Source: Pseudomonas muyukensis (lineage in GTDB: Bacteria > Pseudomonadota > Gammaproteobacteria > Pseudomonadales > Pseudomonadaceae). Taken from it: a stretch of 64,000 nt of DNA. Position 1 is the first letter of the stretch. Each line of letters opens with the position of its first letter. Below the pieces are notes generated by a model. The model saw only the letters and a program-made list of their open reading frames with translations. It did not search any database and had not been told where the DNA came from. Made by a program: the position numbers and the translations under genes. The DNA is taken from positions 2,260,501 to 2,324,500 of the forward strand of contig NZ_CP077073.1 in NCBI RefSeq assembly GCF_019139535.1, given 5' to 3'. Shown here piece by piece: positions 30,986 through 40,741 of this stretch.

Positions 30986-31779
30986 GTTGTACCGTCGGTT
31001 TCCGGGCTGCCGGAAACGGCGTTCGGCACACACGACTTCTCATGGTCGGTGCCTAGGTGCGCAAAGGGTGGCGGGCCACCCCCGTGTCTGGCGACGTTCG
31101 GCACCAGCCGGTTGCCCAGCCTGCCGTTGTCGCGACGACGCGTCCTGTTTCATGGTGCCAAAAGGCCTGTCGAGCTCTTCGAACGTGATCCGAATCAACC
31201 GAGCGGGCCTGGTGCACTCAGTCAGGAGGAGGAATCAACCGGTCGTCCGTGGACGCCACGAGGGCGTCTGCTCAGGACCTTGTCCGCTCATTGCCCGTGC
31301 ATCGGGGCGTTGGCTGGACGCGGTGCCACACGGTCCGAGGGCTGTGCATCTCCACCCTGCACGTATCCCTTGAAAATTCGGGTGCTGCCGCGCGCTGAAT
31401 CCGCAACGGGTTGCATTTTTCGCCAGCCCATACCGGGCTGGCGCCATAACATGTCCAAGGCAGGTATTTCCGGAGCACTTCGCCCAAATGCGCGGAGACG
31501 ACGGTGGCGGGCAGAGGTACGGCGAAAAGAAGCGGGTAAGCAGGTGAAACACCGCACTTGTCGTTTTTTTTCGGTCTTCTCTACACAGCGCTGGTGGCGA
31601 TTCCAGGCATTCATTAAACTGGCGAACGCTCCGTAGGACGGCCTCGCGTCCTCGGAATTGCGATGGTCAGGGCCGGCGTAGAGCCTGTTGCCGCTGGCCT
31701 GCCGCTTTTGGCGGCGTTCGCGACTATAGCAGTAATGATTAAGTGCTTCAATTCCATAAAAAATTGTTATGATCCCGCC
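30986..31779. other. 794-nt divergent intergenic region, rne leader and rluC promoter
   Basis: No gene seen. Towards rne (minus strand) there is a hairpin GTTTCCGG...CCGGAAAC at 30998-31017, only 13 nt from the rne start, and a second perfect stem GCCAGCCC/GGGCTGGC at 31422-31442. In E. coli, RNase E controls its own mRNA through leader hairpins, so the length and structure here fit an autoregulatory leader. That role is inference. The rluC promoter occupies the right end. Confidence 0.65.
31745..31773 (+). promoter_or_regulatory. rluC promoter, possibly giving a leaderless mRNA
   Basis: A -10 TATGAT at 31768-31773 with a weak -35 (GCTTCA, 31745-31750, 17 nt spacing). The ATG of rluC is at 31780, seven nucleotides after the -10. 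There is no ribosome site before the ATG. Confidence 0.5.
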
Positions 31780-32733
31780 ATGACGACCAATACCCCCCCG
31801 ACTTCCGGCGTTCAGCTGATCGAAGTCCCGCCGGAGCTTGCCGGCCAACGCATCGACAATTTCCTCATCACGGCCCTCAAGGGCGTGCCCAAGACCCTGG
31901 TCTACCGCATCCTGCGCAAGGGCGAGGTACGGGTCAACAAGGGCCGGATCAAGCCTGAGTACAAGCTGCAGGCCGGCGATATCGTGCGGGTACCGCCCGT
32001 CCGGTTGCCGGAGCGCGACGAGCCGGCGCCGGTCGCCCAGGGGCTGTTGCAGCGCCTGGAAGCGGCCATCGTCTACGAAGACAAGGCGCTGATCGTGATG
32101 AACAAGCCGGCCGGCATCGCCGTGCATGGCGGCAGCGGCCTGAGCTTCGGGGTGATCGAGGCGCTGCGCCAGCTGCGCCCGGACGCCAAGGAGCTGGAGC
32201 TGGTGCACCGCCTGGACCGCGACACCTCCGGCCTGCTGATGATCGCCAAGAAGCGCAGCATGTTGCGCCACCTGCACGCCGCCCTGCGGGGCGATGGCGT
32301 GGACAAGCGCTACATGGCGCTGGTGCGCGGCCACTGGCCGACCTCGAAGAAGCAGGTCAACGCGCCTTTGCTCAAGAGCAACCTGCGCTCCGGCGAGCGC
32401 ATGGTCGAGGTCAATGACGAGGGCAAGGAAGCGCTGACCCTGTTCCGCGTACTGCGCCGCTTCGGCGAATTCGCCACCATCGTCGAGGCGCGGCCGATCA
32501 CCGGGCGCACCCACCAGATTCGGGTGCACACCCTGCATGCCGGGCACATGATCGCCGGCGACAGCAAGTACGGTGACGAGGATTTCAGCCGCGAAATCCG
32601 CGAGCTGGGTGGCAAGCGCCTGTTCCTGCATGCCTATCAGCTCACCGTGCCGCTGCCCGATGGCGGCGAGCTCAAGCTCGAGGCGCCGGTGGACGAGGTG
32701 TGGGCCAAGACCATCGAGCGGCTGGCGTCCTGA
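31780..32733 (+). CDS. rluC: 23S rRNA pseudouridine(955/2504/2580) synthase
   Basis: A 317-residue pseudouridine synthase that modifies 23S rRNA. An N-terminal S4 RNA-binding domain (about residues 20-80, [16 protein letters not shown]) is followed by the RluA-type catalytic domain, with the nucleophilic Asp in [11 protein letters not shown] and the [13 protein letters not shown] motif. It is divergent from rne, the same pairing as in E. coli. The ATG at 31780 has no Shine-Dalgarno sequence and lies next to the likely transcription start. The following HAD gene begins 3 nt after its stop codon. Confidence 0.95.
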   Translation: MTTNTPPTSGVQLIEVPPELAGQRIDNFLITALKGVPKTLVYRILRKGEVRVNKGRIKPEYKLQAGDIVRVPPVRLPERDEPAPVAQGLLQRLEAAIVYEDKALIVMNKPAGIAVHGGSGLSFGVIEALRQLRPDAKELELVHRLDRDTSGLLMIAKKRSMLRHLHAALRGDGVDKRYMALVRGHWPTSKKQVNAPLLKSNLRSGERMVEVNDEGKEALTLFRVLRRFGEFATIVEARPITGRTHQIRVHTLHAGHMIAGDSKYGDEDFSREIRELGGKRLFLHAYQLTVPLPDGGELKLEAPVDEVWAKTIERLAS

Positions 32734-32736
32734 ACC

Positions 32737-33417
32737 ATGAGCAAACCTTATGACCTGCTGATCTTCGACTGGGACGGCACCCTGGCCGACTCCATCGGGC
32801 GCATTGTCGAGGCCATGCATGCCGCCGCCGAGCGCGCCGGCGAGGCGCCCAGCAGCGATGCGGCGGTCAAGGGCATCATCGGCCTGGCGCTGAGCGAGGC
32901 GATCGGGCTGTTGTATCCGCACCTGGACGAGGTGCAAGTGCAGCGGTTCCGTCAGCACTACGCCGACGTCTACATGGCCCTGGACCAGCAGCCCTCGCCG
33001 TTGTTCGACGGCGTGGTCGAGTCGCTGGAGGGCTTCCGTGCCGAGGGCTACCGCCTGGCGGTGGCCACCGGCAAGGCGCGGCGTGGCCTGGATCGGGTGC
33101 TCAAGGCCAATGGCTGGGAAGGCTACTTCGATATCACCCGCGCCGCCGACGAGACCCGCGGCAAGCCGCATCCGCTGATGCTCGAGGAAATCCTCGGCCA
33201 TTGCCGGGTCGAACCCGGGCGGGCGCTGATGGTCGGAGATTCGGCCTTTGACCTGCAGATGGCCAGCAACGCTGGCATGCATTCGGTGGCGGTCGGCTAC
33301 GGCGCGATGCCGTTGCAGGCGCTGGCCGAGTTTGGCCCGCAGCTGTGCATCGAGCATTTTTCCCAACTGCGCGAATGGCTCGCCAGCCCCGCGCATATCA
33401 ATTTCCAAGGTAGGTGA
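32737..33417 (+). CDS. HAD-family hydrolase, phosphoglycolate phosphatase-like
   Basis: A 226-residue HAD-superfamily phosphatase. The nucleophile motif is FDWDGTLADS at residues 9-18, a helical cap follows, then the TGKARRGL motif with conserved Thr and Lys. The metal-binding end is MVGDSAFDLQMA. It is the gph-type subclass, but the substrate cannot be told from sequence. It is in an operon with rluC and sppA. Confidence 0.9.
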   Translation: MSKPYDLLIFDWDGTLADSIGRIVEAMHAAAERAGEAPSSDAAVKGIIGLALSEAIGLLYPHLDEVQVQRFRQHYADVYMALDQQPSPLFDGVVESLEGFRAEGYRLAVATGKARRGLDRVLKANGWEGYFDITRAADETRGKPHPLMLEEILGHCRVEPGRALMVGDSAFDLQMASNAGMHSVAVGYGAMPLQALAEFGPQLCIEHFSQLREWLASPAHINFQGR

Positions 33418-33419
33418 AC

Positions 33420-34406
33420 ATGGCTGACGAATGGAAAGCACCCGAGTCCGAGGAGGGTGGCGAGGAGCGCAAGAGCTGGAAACTGCTCGAGAAAACCTTG
33501 CTGGCGGGCGTGCAGGAGCAGCGTCGGGCGCGGCGCTGGGGGATCTTCTTCAAGCTGCTGACCTTCGTCTACCTGTTCGGCCTGCTGGCGCTGTTCACGC
33601 CGCTGATGGACGTCGACAAGGCTGCCTCGCGCGGCGCCAGTCATACCGCGCTGGTGGAAGTGCGCGGGGTGATTGCCGACCAGGAACCGGCCAGTGCCGA
33701 CAATATCGTCAAGAGCCTTCGCGAAGCGTTCAAGGATCCCAAGACCAAGGGCGTGGTGATGCGCATCAACAGTCCGGGCGGCAGCCCGGTGCAGGCGGGC
33801 TACATCTACGATGAGATCCGCCGCCTGCGCGCCGAGTACCCGGCCATCAAGCTGTATGCGGTGATCGCTGACCTGGGGGCTTCCGGGGCGTACTACATCG
33901 CCAGTGCCGCCGACGAAATCTATGCTGACAAGGCCAGCCTGGTCGGCTCCATCGGCGTCACGGCGGCGGGCTATGGCTTTGTCGGTACCATGGACAAGCT
34001 GGGCGTGGAGCGGCGCACCTACACGGCGGGCGAACACAAGGCCTTCCTTGATCCGTTCTCGCCACAGAAGTCGGAAGAAACCGCGTTCTGGCAGGGTGTG
34101 CTGGACACCACGCACCGCCAGTTCATCGCCATGGTCAAGCAGGGGCGTGGCGAGCGCCTGAAAGACAAGGATCACCCTGAGTTGTTCAGCGGGCTGATCT
34201 GGTCGGGCGAGCAGGCCAAGGCGCTGGGGCTGGTGGACGGGCTGGGCAGTGCCAGCTATGTCGCCCGCGACATCGTCGGTGAGAAGGAGCTGGTGGACTT
34301 CACCGTGCAGGAGTCGCCATTCGATCGGTTCTCCAAGCGCATCGGTGCCAGCGTGGCAGAGCGCCTGTCGCTGTATATGGGCTTGCAGGGGCCTTCGCTG
34401 CGTTGA
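33420..34406 (+). CDS. sppA: Signal peptide peptidase SppA-type S49 protease
   Basis: A 328-residue inner-membrane serine protease of family S49, the short single-domain kind rather than the 600-residue E. coli SppA. One membrane helix lies near residues 36-60. The family stretches are MRINSPGGSPVQAGYIYDEI, the nucleophile region LGASGAYYIAS, and GVTAAGYGF. I use the ATG at 33420, preceded by AAGGTAGG; a GTG two codons earlier overlaps the HAD stop codon and is also possible. Last gene of the rluC-HAD-sppA operon. Confidence 0.92.
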   Translation: MADEWKAPESEEGGEERKSWKLLEKTLLAGVQEQRRARRWGIFFKLLTFVYLFGLLALFTPLMDVDKAASRGASHTALVEVRGVIADQEPASADNIVKSLREAFKDPKTKGVVMRINSPGGSPVQAGYIYDEIRRLRAEYPAIKLYAVIADLGASGAYYIASAADEIYADKASLVGSIGVTAAGYGFVGTMDKLGVERRTYTAGEHKAFLDPFSPQKSEETAFWQGVLDTTHRQFIAMVKQGRGERLKDKDHPELFSGLIWSGEQAKALGLVDGLGSASYVARDIVGEKELVDFTVQESPFDRFSKRIGASVAERLSLYMGLQGPSLR

Positions 34407-34478
34407 GCTGAAATCGCTGCGGCATCATTGCGGGGCAGCTCTTGCGGGGTGTTCGGCGAAAATGTTGCGGCGCTTATC

Positions 34479-34510
34479 AGATCGAGCGCCGCCCGCGCGG
34501 CGCTCGATCT
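34479..34510. repeat. Perfect palindromic hairpin
   Basis: AGATCGAGCGCCG-CCCGCG-CGGCGCTCGATCT: 13 bp perfect arms and a 6 nt loop, between the convergent sppA and maf. No T run follows, so it is more like a repetitive palindrome than a classical terminator. Confidence 0.8.
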
Positions 34511-34555
34511 ACGTGGCGCTACAAAGATTGCGGCGAACACTTAAAGGGCTGATGC

Positions 34556-35134
34556 TCAGGGCACCTGCACGCCTTCCTTGTGCAGCATGTCCACCAGTCG
34601 AATCAGCGGTAGTCCGATCAGGCTCGTGGCGTCGCAACCATGGGTGCTCTGGAACAGGCTCACCCCCAATCCCTCCGCCTTGAAGCTGCCGGCGCAGTCC
34701 AGTGGCTGCTCGGCCGTCACGTAGCGCTCCACGCGCGCTCGATCCAGCTCGCGCATCGTCACGGTAAACGGCACGCAATCGACCTGGCAGTGGCCGTTGG
34801 CGCTGTTGAGCAGCGCCAAGCCGGTGAGGAAGGTCACCTGCTGGCCGCTGCACTCCAGCAGTTGCTCGCAGGCGCGTTCGAAGGTGTGCGGCTTGCCGAG
34901 GATCTGCTCGCCCAGCACCGCCACCTGGTCGGAGCCGATGATCAGGTGGTCGGGGTGGCTGGCAGCCAGGGCCTCGGCCTTCTGCCGGGCCAGGCGCCGG
35001 ACCAGCTCGACGGCGGGCTCGCCATCGAGGCGCCGTTCGTCTAGGTCGGGGCTTGCCCAGGTGAAGGGCAGGCGCAGGCGGGTGAGCAGTTCGCGGCGGT
35101 ACGCAGAGCTGGAAGCCAGTAACAAGGGAAGCAT
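34556..35134 (-). CDS. Maf-type nucleotide pyrophosphatase, YceF subfamily
   Basis: A 192-residue Maf-fold pyrophosphatase. The N-terminal LLASSSAYRRELL motif and the catalytic-aspartate loop GSDQVAVLGEQILGKP are seen. The SDQ form marks the YceF subfamily, which in E. coli hydrolyses 7-methyl-GTP, rather than the dTTP/UTP-specific YhdE subfamily. The ATG at 35134 gives the family start MLPLLLASSS. It is divergent from the yceD-rpmF-plsX operon, as in many gammaproteobacteria. Confidence 0.92.
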   Translation of the reverse strand: MLPLLLASSSAYRRELLTRLRLPFTWASPDLDERRLDGEPAVELVRRLARQKAEALAASHPDHLIIGSDQVAVLGEQILGKPHTFERACEQLLECSGQQVTFLTGLALLNSANGHCQVDCVPFTVTMRELDRARVERYVTAEQPLDCAGSFKAEGLGVSLFQSTHGCDATSLIGLPLIRLVDMLHKEGVQVP

Positions 35135-35192
35135 GGTAGACTCCTGGGCAATTACCCCGAATTCTAACATGCGAGATGCCACCTAATTTCCT

Positions 35193-35221
35193 TTGACAGG
35201 GAGGGGGTGCATCCCTAGAAT
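35193..35221 (+). promoter_or_regulatory. Strong promoter of the yceD-rpmF-plsX operon
   Basis: TTGACA (35193-35198), exactly 17 nt, then TAGAAT (35216-35221): a near-consensus sigma-70 promoter. The expected start near 35228 is only about 3 nt before the yceD ATG (35231), and no ribosome site lies between, so the mRNA would be leaderless or nearly so. Confidence 0.8.
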
Positions 35222-35230
35222 GCTGCGCCT

Positions 35231-35758
35231 ATGTTGAATGACCCGATTCCACCTCACGTTGACCCGCGCAAATTGGCTGATCGTGGCGTAACCCTCGAAG
35301 GTTCGCTGCAACTCGCTGATTTGGAAAGACTCTGCGACCCGCTTTCCGACAATGTCGGTACGGTGCAGGCGAAGTTCGATTTTGAACGAGATGAACAGCA
35401 CGTCGTGGTTATCCACAGTGAGCTGGATGTCGAGGTCAAGATGGTTTGCCAGCGTTGTCTTGAGCTGGTCACCCTGCCGATCCACAGCGAATGTACTTAC
35501 GCCGTGGTGAAGGAGGGTGCGAACACCCAGTCGTTGCCGAAAGGCTATGACGTGCTGGAACTGGGCGAAGATCCTTTGGATCTGCAGGCGCTGGTCGAGG
35601 AAGAGCTGTTGCTCGCCCTGCCGATCGTGCCTGCTCATCATCCGGAAGAATGCCAGCAGCCGGCGGGACTCGATGAGCCCGAGCCGAGCAAGGACGAGGT
35701 ATCGCGGTCCAACCCGTTCAGTGTATTGGCGCAGTTAAAGCGTGACCCAAACGTTTAG
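35231..35758 (+). CDS. yceD: YceD family protein (DUF177)
   Basis: A 175-residue protein of the YceD/DUF177 family, which is found next to rpmF across bacteria and has been linked to large-subunit rRNA accumulation. It carries the conserved CQRCLE motif (about residues 74-79) in an otherwise acidic beta-rich protein. The start MLNDPIPPHVDPRKLADRG is the family form, so the start is not in doubt even though it has no Shine-Dalgarno sequence. rpmF follows after 13 nt with its own AGGAG site. Confidence 0.93.
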   Translation: MLNDPIPPHVDPRKLADRGVTLEGSLQLADLERLCDPLSDNVGTVQAKFDFERDEQHVVVIHSELDVEVKMVCQRCLELVTLPIHSECTYAVVKEGANTQSLPKGYDVLELGEDPLDLQALVEEELLLALPIVPAHHPEECQQPAGLDEPEPSKDEVSRSNPFSVLAQLKRDPNV

Positions 35759-35771
35759 GAGTTAATCAATT

Positions 35772-35954
35772 ATGGCTGTTCAGCAGAACAAAAAATCCCG
35801 CTCTGCCCGTGACATGCGCCGTTCGCACGACGCCCTGTCGGCTGAGGCCCTGTCGGTTGAGAAAACCACCGGTGAAGTACACCTGCGTCACCACGTATCG
35901 CCAGAAGGCGTATACCGTGGTCGCAAAGTGATCGACAAGGGCGCCGACGAGTAA
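35772..35954 (+). CDS. rpmF: 50S ribosomal protein L32
   Basis: A 60-residue basic protein with the L32 sequence ([20 protein letters not shown] at the start, [17 protein letters not shown] at the end). It has no cysteines, so it is the zinc-independent form. It lies between yceD and plsX, the classic arrangement linking ribosome and membrane lipid synthesis. TTTAGGAGTT lies just before its ATG. Confidence 0.98.
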   Translation: MAVQQNKKSRSARDMRRSHDALSAEALSVEKTTGEVHLRHHVSPEGVYRGRKVIDKGADE

Positions 35955-35957
35955 TCC

Positions 35958-36968
35958 TTGTCCGCTCAGATCATCGCGATCGACGCAATGGGCGGGGACT
36001 TCGGTCCCCGCAGCATTGTCCAGGCTAGCATTGCCTGCCTTTCGGCTACTCCCTCGCTGCACCTGACCCTCGTCGGTCAACCCTCCCTCCTTGAAGATCT
36101 TGTCAGCGGCCTTGCGGCTGCGGATCGCGCGCGCCTGCAGATTGTCGCCGCCAGCGAGGTGATCGGCATGGACGAGCGGCCATCGCAGGCGTTGCGTGGC
36201 AAGCCCGACTCGTCGATGCGCGTCGCCCTGGAACTGGTGCGTGATGGCAAGGCCCAGGCCTGCGTGAGCGCCGGCAATACCGGTGCGCTCATGGCGCTGT
36301 CGCGCTTCGTGCTCAAGACCCTGCCGGGCATCGATCGGCCAGCGATGGTCGCGGCGATCCCGACCCAGGCCGGTTACTGCCAGTTGCTCGACTTGGGCGC
36401 CAATGTCGATTGCAGCGCAGAGAATCTCTATCAGTTCGCCGTGATGGGGTCGGTGGCGGCCCAGGCCTTGGGGGTCCAGCGGCCAAGGGTGGGGCTGCTC
36501 AATATCGGCACCGAGGACATCAAGGGCAACCAGCAGGTCAAGCTGGCCGCCAGCCTGCTGCAGGGCGCGCGCGGGCTCAACTATATAGGCTTCGTCGAGG
36601 GTGACGGCCTGTACCGCGGCGAGGCAGATGTGGTGGTGTGCGACGGTTTTGTCGGCAATATCCTGCTCAAGTCCAGTGAAGGCCTGGCCACCATGATCGG
36701 TGCGCGCATCGAGGCGTTGTTCCGTGGCGGCCTGTTGGCCAGGGCGGCCGGAGCCATGGCCATGCCACTGCTCAAGCGTCTGCAGGCCGATCTGGCGCCG
36801 GCCCGGCATAACGGCGCGAGTTTCCTGGGCTTGCAGGGTATCGTCATCAAGAGCCACGGCTCGGCCGGCGTGCAGGGTTTGCAGAGCGCCATCCAGCGCG
36901 CGTTGATCGAGATCCAGGAAAACCTGCCGCAGCGCTTGCATGGGCGGCTCGAAGACCTGTTGCCGTAA
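35958..36968 (+). CDS. plsX: Phosphate acyltransferase PlsX
   Basis: A 336-residue peripheral membrane enzyme that makes acyl-phosphate from acyl-ACP for phospholipid synthesis. The N-terminal [12 protein letters not shown] motif, [11 protein letters not shown] and [15 protein letters not shown] segments are typical. The start codon is TTG at 35958 (only 3 nt after the rpmF stop), which gives the family start [13 protein letters not shown]. The weak start codon may keep plsX expression below that of L32. Confidence 0.95.
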   Translation: MSAQIIAIDAMGGDFGPRSIVQASIACLSATPSLHLTLVGQPSLLEDLVSGLAAADRARLQIVAASEVIGMDERPSQALRGKPDSSMRVALELVRDGKAQACVSAGNTGALMALSRFVLKTLPGIDRPAMVAAIPTQAGYCQLLDLGANVDCSAENLYQFAVMGSVAAQALGVQRPRVGLLNIGTEDIKGNQQVKLAASLLQGARGLNYIGFVEGDGLYRGEADVVVCDGFVGNILLKSSEGLATMIGARIEALFRGGLLARAAGAMAMPLLKRLQADLAPARHNGASFLGLQGIVIKSHGSAGVQGLQSAIQRALIEIQENLPQRLHGRLEDLLP

Positions 36969-36980
36969 TGTTGGTGTGGG

Positions 36981-37052
36981 CTTCGTCGCGGATGAATCCG
37001 CGCCTACAGGGGCGAGGTGCGCTTGTAGGCGCGGATTCATCCGCGATGAGGC
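36981..37052. repeat. Inverted repeat of the 'GCGGATTCATCCGCG' type
   Basis: GTCGCGGATGAATCCGCGCC (left) and TAGGCGCGGATTCATCCGCG (right) in opposite orientation around a 12 nt centre. Each arm is itself a palindrome (CGCGGAT-GA-ATCCGCG). It differs from the other REP-like repeats of the window and separates plsX from fabD. Confidence 0.8.
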
Positions 37053-37194
37053 CAAAACAGGTCTTAGGCATATCCACGATGAAGTGCTTAAATGTGACCG
37101 CTTGGTCTGCCGTTCCATCCAAGCTTTCAGATTGCGCGCCCGGCCGACGGCCTGGCGCACCCTATCCGACGACAAGATCATAAGGGCTTGTTCA

Positions 37195-38133
37195 ATGTCT
37201 GCATCCCTCGCATTCGTCTTTCCTGGTCAGGGCTCCCAGTCGCTGGGCATGCTCAAGGAGCTCGGCGCAGAAAAGCCGGTAATCGTCGAGACCTTCAAGG
37301 AAGCTTCCGAGGCCCTGGGCTACGACCTGTGGAAACTGGTCCAGGAAGGCCCGGAAGAGCAACTCAATCAAACCGACAAGACCCAGCCGGCCATCCTTGC
37401 CGCCTCGATCGCCCTGTGGCGCCTGTGGCTGGAAGAGGGCGGCGCGCAGCCGGCCTTCGTTTCCGGTCACAGCCTGGGTGAATATAGCGCCCTGGTCGCG
37501 GCCGGCAGCCTGTCGCTGAAGGACGCCGTGCGTCTGGTCGAGCGTCGTGGTCAGCTGATGCAGGAGGCCGTGCCGGCCGGTCATGGCGCCATGGCCGCCA
37601 TCCTCGGCCTGGACGACGCGGTCGTGGTCGAGATCTGCGCCAAGGCCGCCGAGGATGAAGTGGTCAGCGCGGTGAATTTCAACTCGCCGGGCCAGGTAGT
37701 CATCGCCGGTAACAAGGCGGCGGTGGACCGTGCCATGGCGCTGTGCAAAGAGGCTGGTGCCAAGCGCGCCCTGCCGCTGGCGGTCAGCGTGCCATCGCAC
37801 TGTGCCCTGATGAAGCCGGCCGCCGAGCGTTTCGCCGAGTTCGTCAACGCCATCGAGTGGCAGGCGCCGCAGATCCCGGTGGTGCAGAACGTCACCGCCG
37901 CCATCGCCGCCGATCTCGATGCCCTCAAGCAGGACCTGCTGGCCCAGCTGTACCAGCCGGTGCGCTGGGTTGAATGCGTACAGGCCCTGGCTGCGCGCGG
38001 CGCGGTCAACCTGGTCGAGTGCGGCCCGGGCAAGGTCCTGGCCGGCCTGAACAAGCGTTGCGCCGACGGCGTCACCACCTACAACCTCAACACCCCAGAC
38101 GCCGTCGCCGCCACCCGCGCGGCGCTGGCCTGA
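37195..38133 (+). CDS. fabD: Malonyl-CoA:ACP transacylase
   Basis: A 312-residue enzyme that loads malonyl groups onto ACP for fatty acid elongation. FPGQGSQ opens the protein, the active Ser93 is in GHSLGEYSA, and the catalytic His lies in SVPSHCALM. A 226 nt gap separates it from plsX, so an internal promoter is likely. TAAGGG precedes the ATG. fabG follows after 16 nt. Confidence 0.97.
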   Translation: MSASLAFVFPGQGSQSLGMLKELGAEKPVIVETFKEASEALGYDLWKLVQEGPEEQLNQTDKTQPAILAASIALWRLWLEEGGAQPAFVSGHSLGEYSALVAAGSLSLKDAVRLVERRGQLMQEAVPAGHGAMAAILGLDDAVVVEICAKAAEDEVVSAVNFNSPGQVVIAGNKAAVDRAMALCKEAGAKRALPLAVSVPSHCALMKPAAERFAEFVNAIEWQAPQIPVVQNVTAAIAADLDALKQDLLAQLYQPVRWVECVQALAARGAVNLVECGPGKVLAGLNKRCADGVTTYNLNTPDAVAATRAALA

Positions 38134-38149
38134 ATTCGGAGAAGCTTGC

Positions 38150-38890
38150 ATGAGCCTGCAAGGTAAAGTTGCACTGGTCACCGGCGCCAGCCGTGGTATT
38201 GGCCAGGCCATCGCCCTCGAGCTGGGCCGCCAGGGCGCCATCGTCATCGGTACCGCCACCTCGGCCTCGGGTGCCGAGCGCATTGCCGCCACCCTGAAAG
38301 AGCACGGCATCCAGGGCGCCGGCATGGAACTGAACGTGACCAGCGCCGAGTCCGTCGACAAGGTGCTGGGCGCCATCGGCGAGCAGTTCGGCGCGCCAGC
38401 CATTCTGGTCAACAACGCCGGTATCACCCGCGACAACCTGATGCTGCGGATGAAAGACGACGAGTGGTTCGACGTGATCGATACCAACCTCAACAGCCTG
38501 TACCGTCTGTCCAAGGGCGTGCTGCGCGGCATGACCAAGGCCCGCTGGGGTCGTATCATCAGCATCGGTTCGGTGGTGGGTGCCATGGGCAACGCCGGCC
38601 AGGCCAACTATGCCGCCGCCAAGGCTGGCCTGGAGGGCTTCAGCCGTGCCCTGGCCCGTGAAGTGGGCTCGCGTGGCATCACCGTCAACTCGGTGACCCC
38701 AGGCTTCATCGACACCGACATGACCCGCGAGCTGCCAGAAGCGCAGCGCGAGGCCCTGCAGAAGGAAATTCCGCTGGGTCGCCTGGGCCAGGCCGAGGAG
38801 ATCGCCAAGGTGGTTTCCTTCCTGGCTTCCGAGGGCGCAGCCTACGTCACCGGCGCTACCGTGCCGGTGAACGGCGGGATGTACATGTAA
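38150..38890 (+). CDS. fabG: 3-oxoacyl-ACP reductase
   Basis: A 246-residue NADPH-dependent short-chain reductase. The cofactor loop is TGASRGIG (residues 11-18), NNAG follows, and the catalytic set is Ser141, Tyr154 and Lys158. The C-terminal VNGGMYM is the usual FabG end. It acts in each cycle of fatty acid elongation. GGAG lies upstream of its ATG; acpP is 204 nt downstream behind a structured leader. Confidence 0.97.
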   Translation: MSLQGKVALVTGASRGIGQAIALELGRQGAIVIGTATSASGAERIAATLKEHGIQGAGMELNVTSAESVDKVLGAIGEQFGAPAILVNNAGITRDNLMLRMKDDEWFDVIDTNLNSLYRLSKGVLRGMTKARWGRIISIGSVVGAMGNAGQANYAAAKAGLEGFSRALAREVGSRGITVNSVTPGFIDTDMTRELPEAQREALQKEIPLGRLGQAEEIAKVVSFLASEGAAYVTGATVPVNGGMYM

Positions 38891-38983
38891 AATCCGCAAC
38901 TCAATGTGACGGATCGGTTCAAAAAAGAGTCATACTCCGAGCCTAAAATCCGTTATAAAGCTGCAACCAGATTCCGGACAGCG

Positions 38984-39055
38984 GGCCGGGTGACCTGGTG
39001 GAAGGCGCGTTACGCTTGAAAAGCAGGCGTCTTCCTATAAACTTGGTCACCGGCC
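38984..39055 (+). promoter_or_regulatory. Long-range stem in the acpP leader
   Basis: GGCCGGGTGACC (38984-38995) can pair with GGTCACCGGCC (39045-39055): 11 pairs with one bulged G, enclosing 49 nt. It lies 40 nt before the acpP start codon, in the 204 nt fabG-acpP gap, which probably also holds an acpP promoter. Confidence 0.6.
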
Positions 39056-39094
39056 AGCTGCCTGACATATGTCCATTAGGAGTGAAAACTAGGT

Positions 39095-39331
39095 ATGAGC
39101 ACCATCGAAGAACGCGTCAAGAAAATCGTCGCCGAGCAACTGGGCGTCAAGGAAGAGGAAGTCAAGAACGAATCTTCCTTCGTTGAGGACCTGGGTGCCG
39201 ACTCGCTTGACACCGTTGAGCTGGTGATGGCTCTGGAAGAGGAATTCGAGACCGAAATCCCTGACGAAGAAGCCGAGAAGATCACTACCGTTCAAGCCGC
39301 TATCGACTACGTCAACAGCCACCAGGCCTAA
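39095..39331 (+). CDS. acpP: Acyl carrier protein
   Basis: A 78-residue acidic protein. The phosphopantetheine attachment site is Ser37 in GADSLDT, and the sequence [17 protein letters not shown] is the standard AcpP start. It carries the growing chain in fatty acid synthesis and also supplies lipid A and lipoyl pathways. A strong TTAGGAG ribosome site and its own structured leader fit its very high expression. A terminator follows it. Confidence 0.98.
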   Translation: MSTIEERVKKIVAEQLGVKEEEVKNESSFVEDLGADSLDTVELVMALEEEFETEIPDEEAEKITTVQAAIDYVNSHQA

Positions 39332-39360
39332 GACGTTCCAGTCGACGCTTCTTGTCGGGA

Positions 39361-39396
39361 AAAACCGCACTGCCGTCGCCGGCGTGCGGTTTTTTC
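39361..39396 (+). terminator. Terminator after acpP
   Basis: AAAACCGCAC...GTGCGGTTTT stem with an additional inner GCCGTCGCCGGC and a T run. Read-through past it would be needed if fabF has no promoter of its own. Confidence 0.85.
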
Positions 39397-39496
39397 TTTG
39401 CAAGCTATGCAATGAACACCGGAGTCTGTTGCCAGGCCATTGGCGCTGCCAGTGCACTGGCAAGAGACTCTGTTACTAGAAAATGAGGAGAGTACT

Positions 39497-40740
<1,244 letters not shown>

Positions 40741-40741
<1 letters not shown>

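Noticed and set aside
27761..31636. A 1291-codon open frame on the plus strand opposite rne
   Set aside because: It is the antisense shadow of rne. The high GC and the PREER repeats keep the opposite strand open; the product is low-complexity Gly/Leu/Arg/Phe without any domain.
31288..33441. A 717-codon minus-strand frame opposite rluC and the HAD gene
   Set aside because: It is a shadow of rluC and the HAD gene that runs on into the intergenic region; no domain is recognisable.
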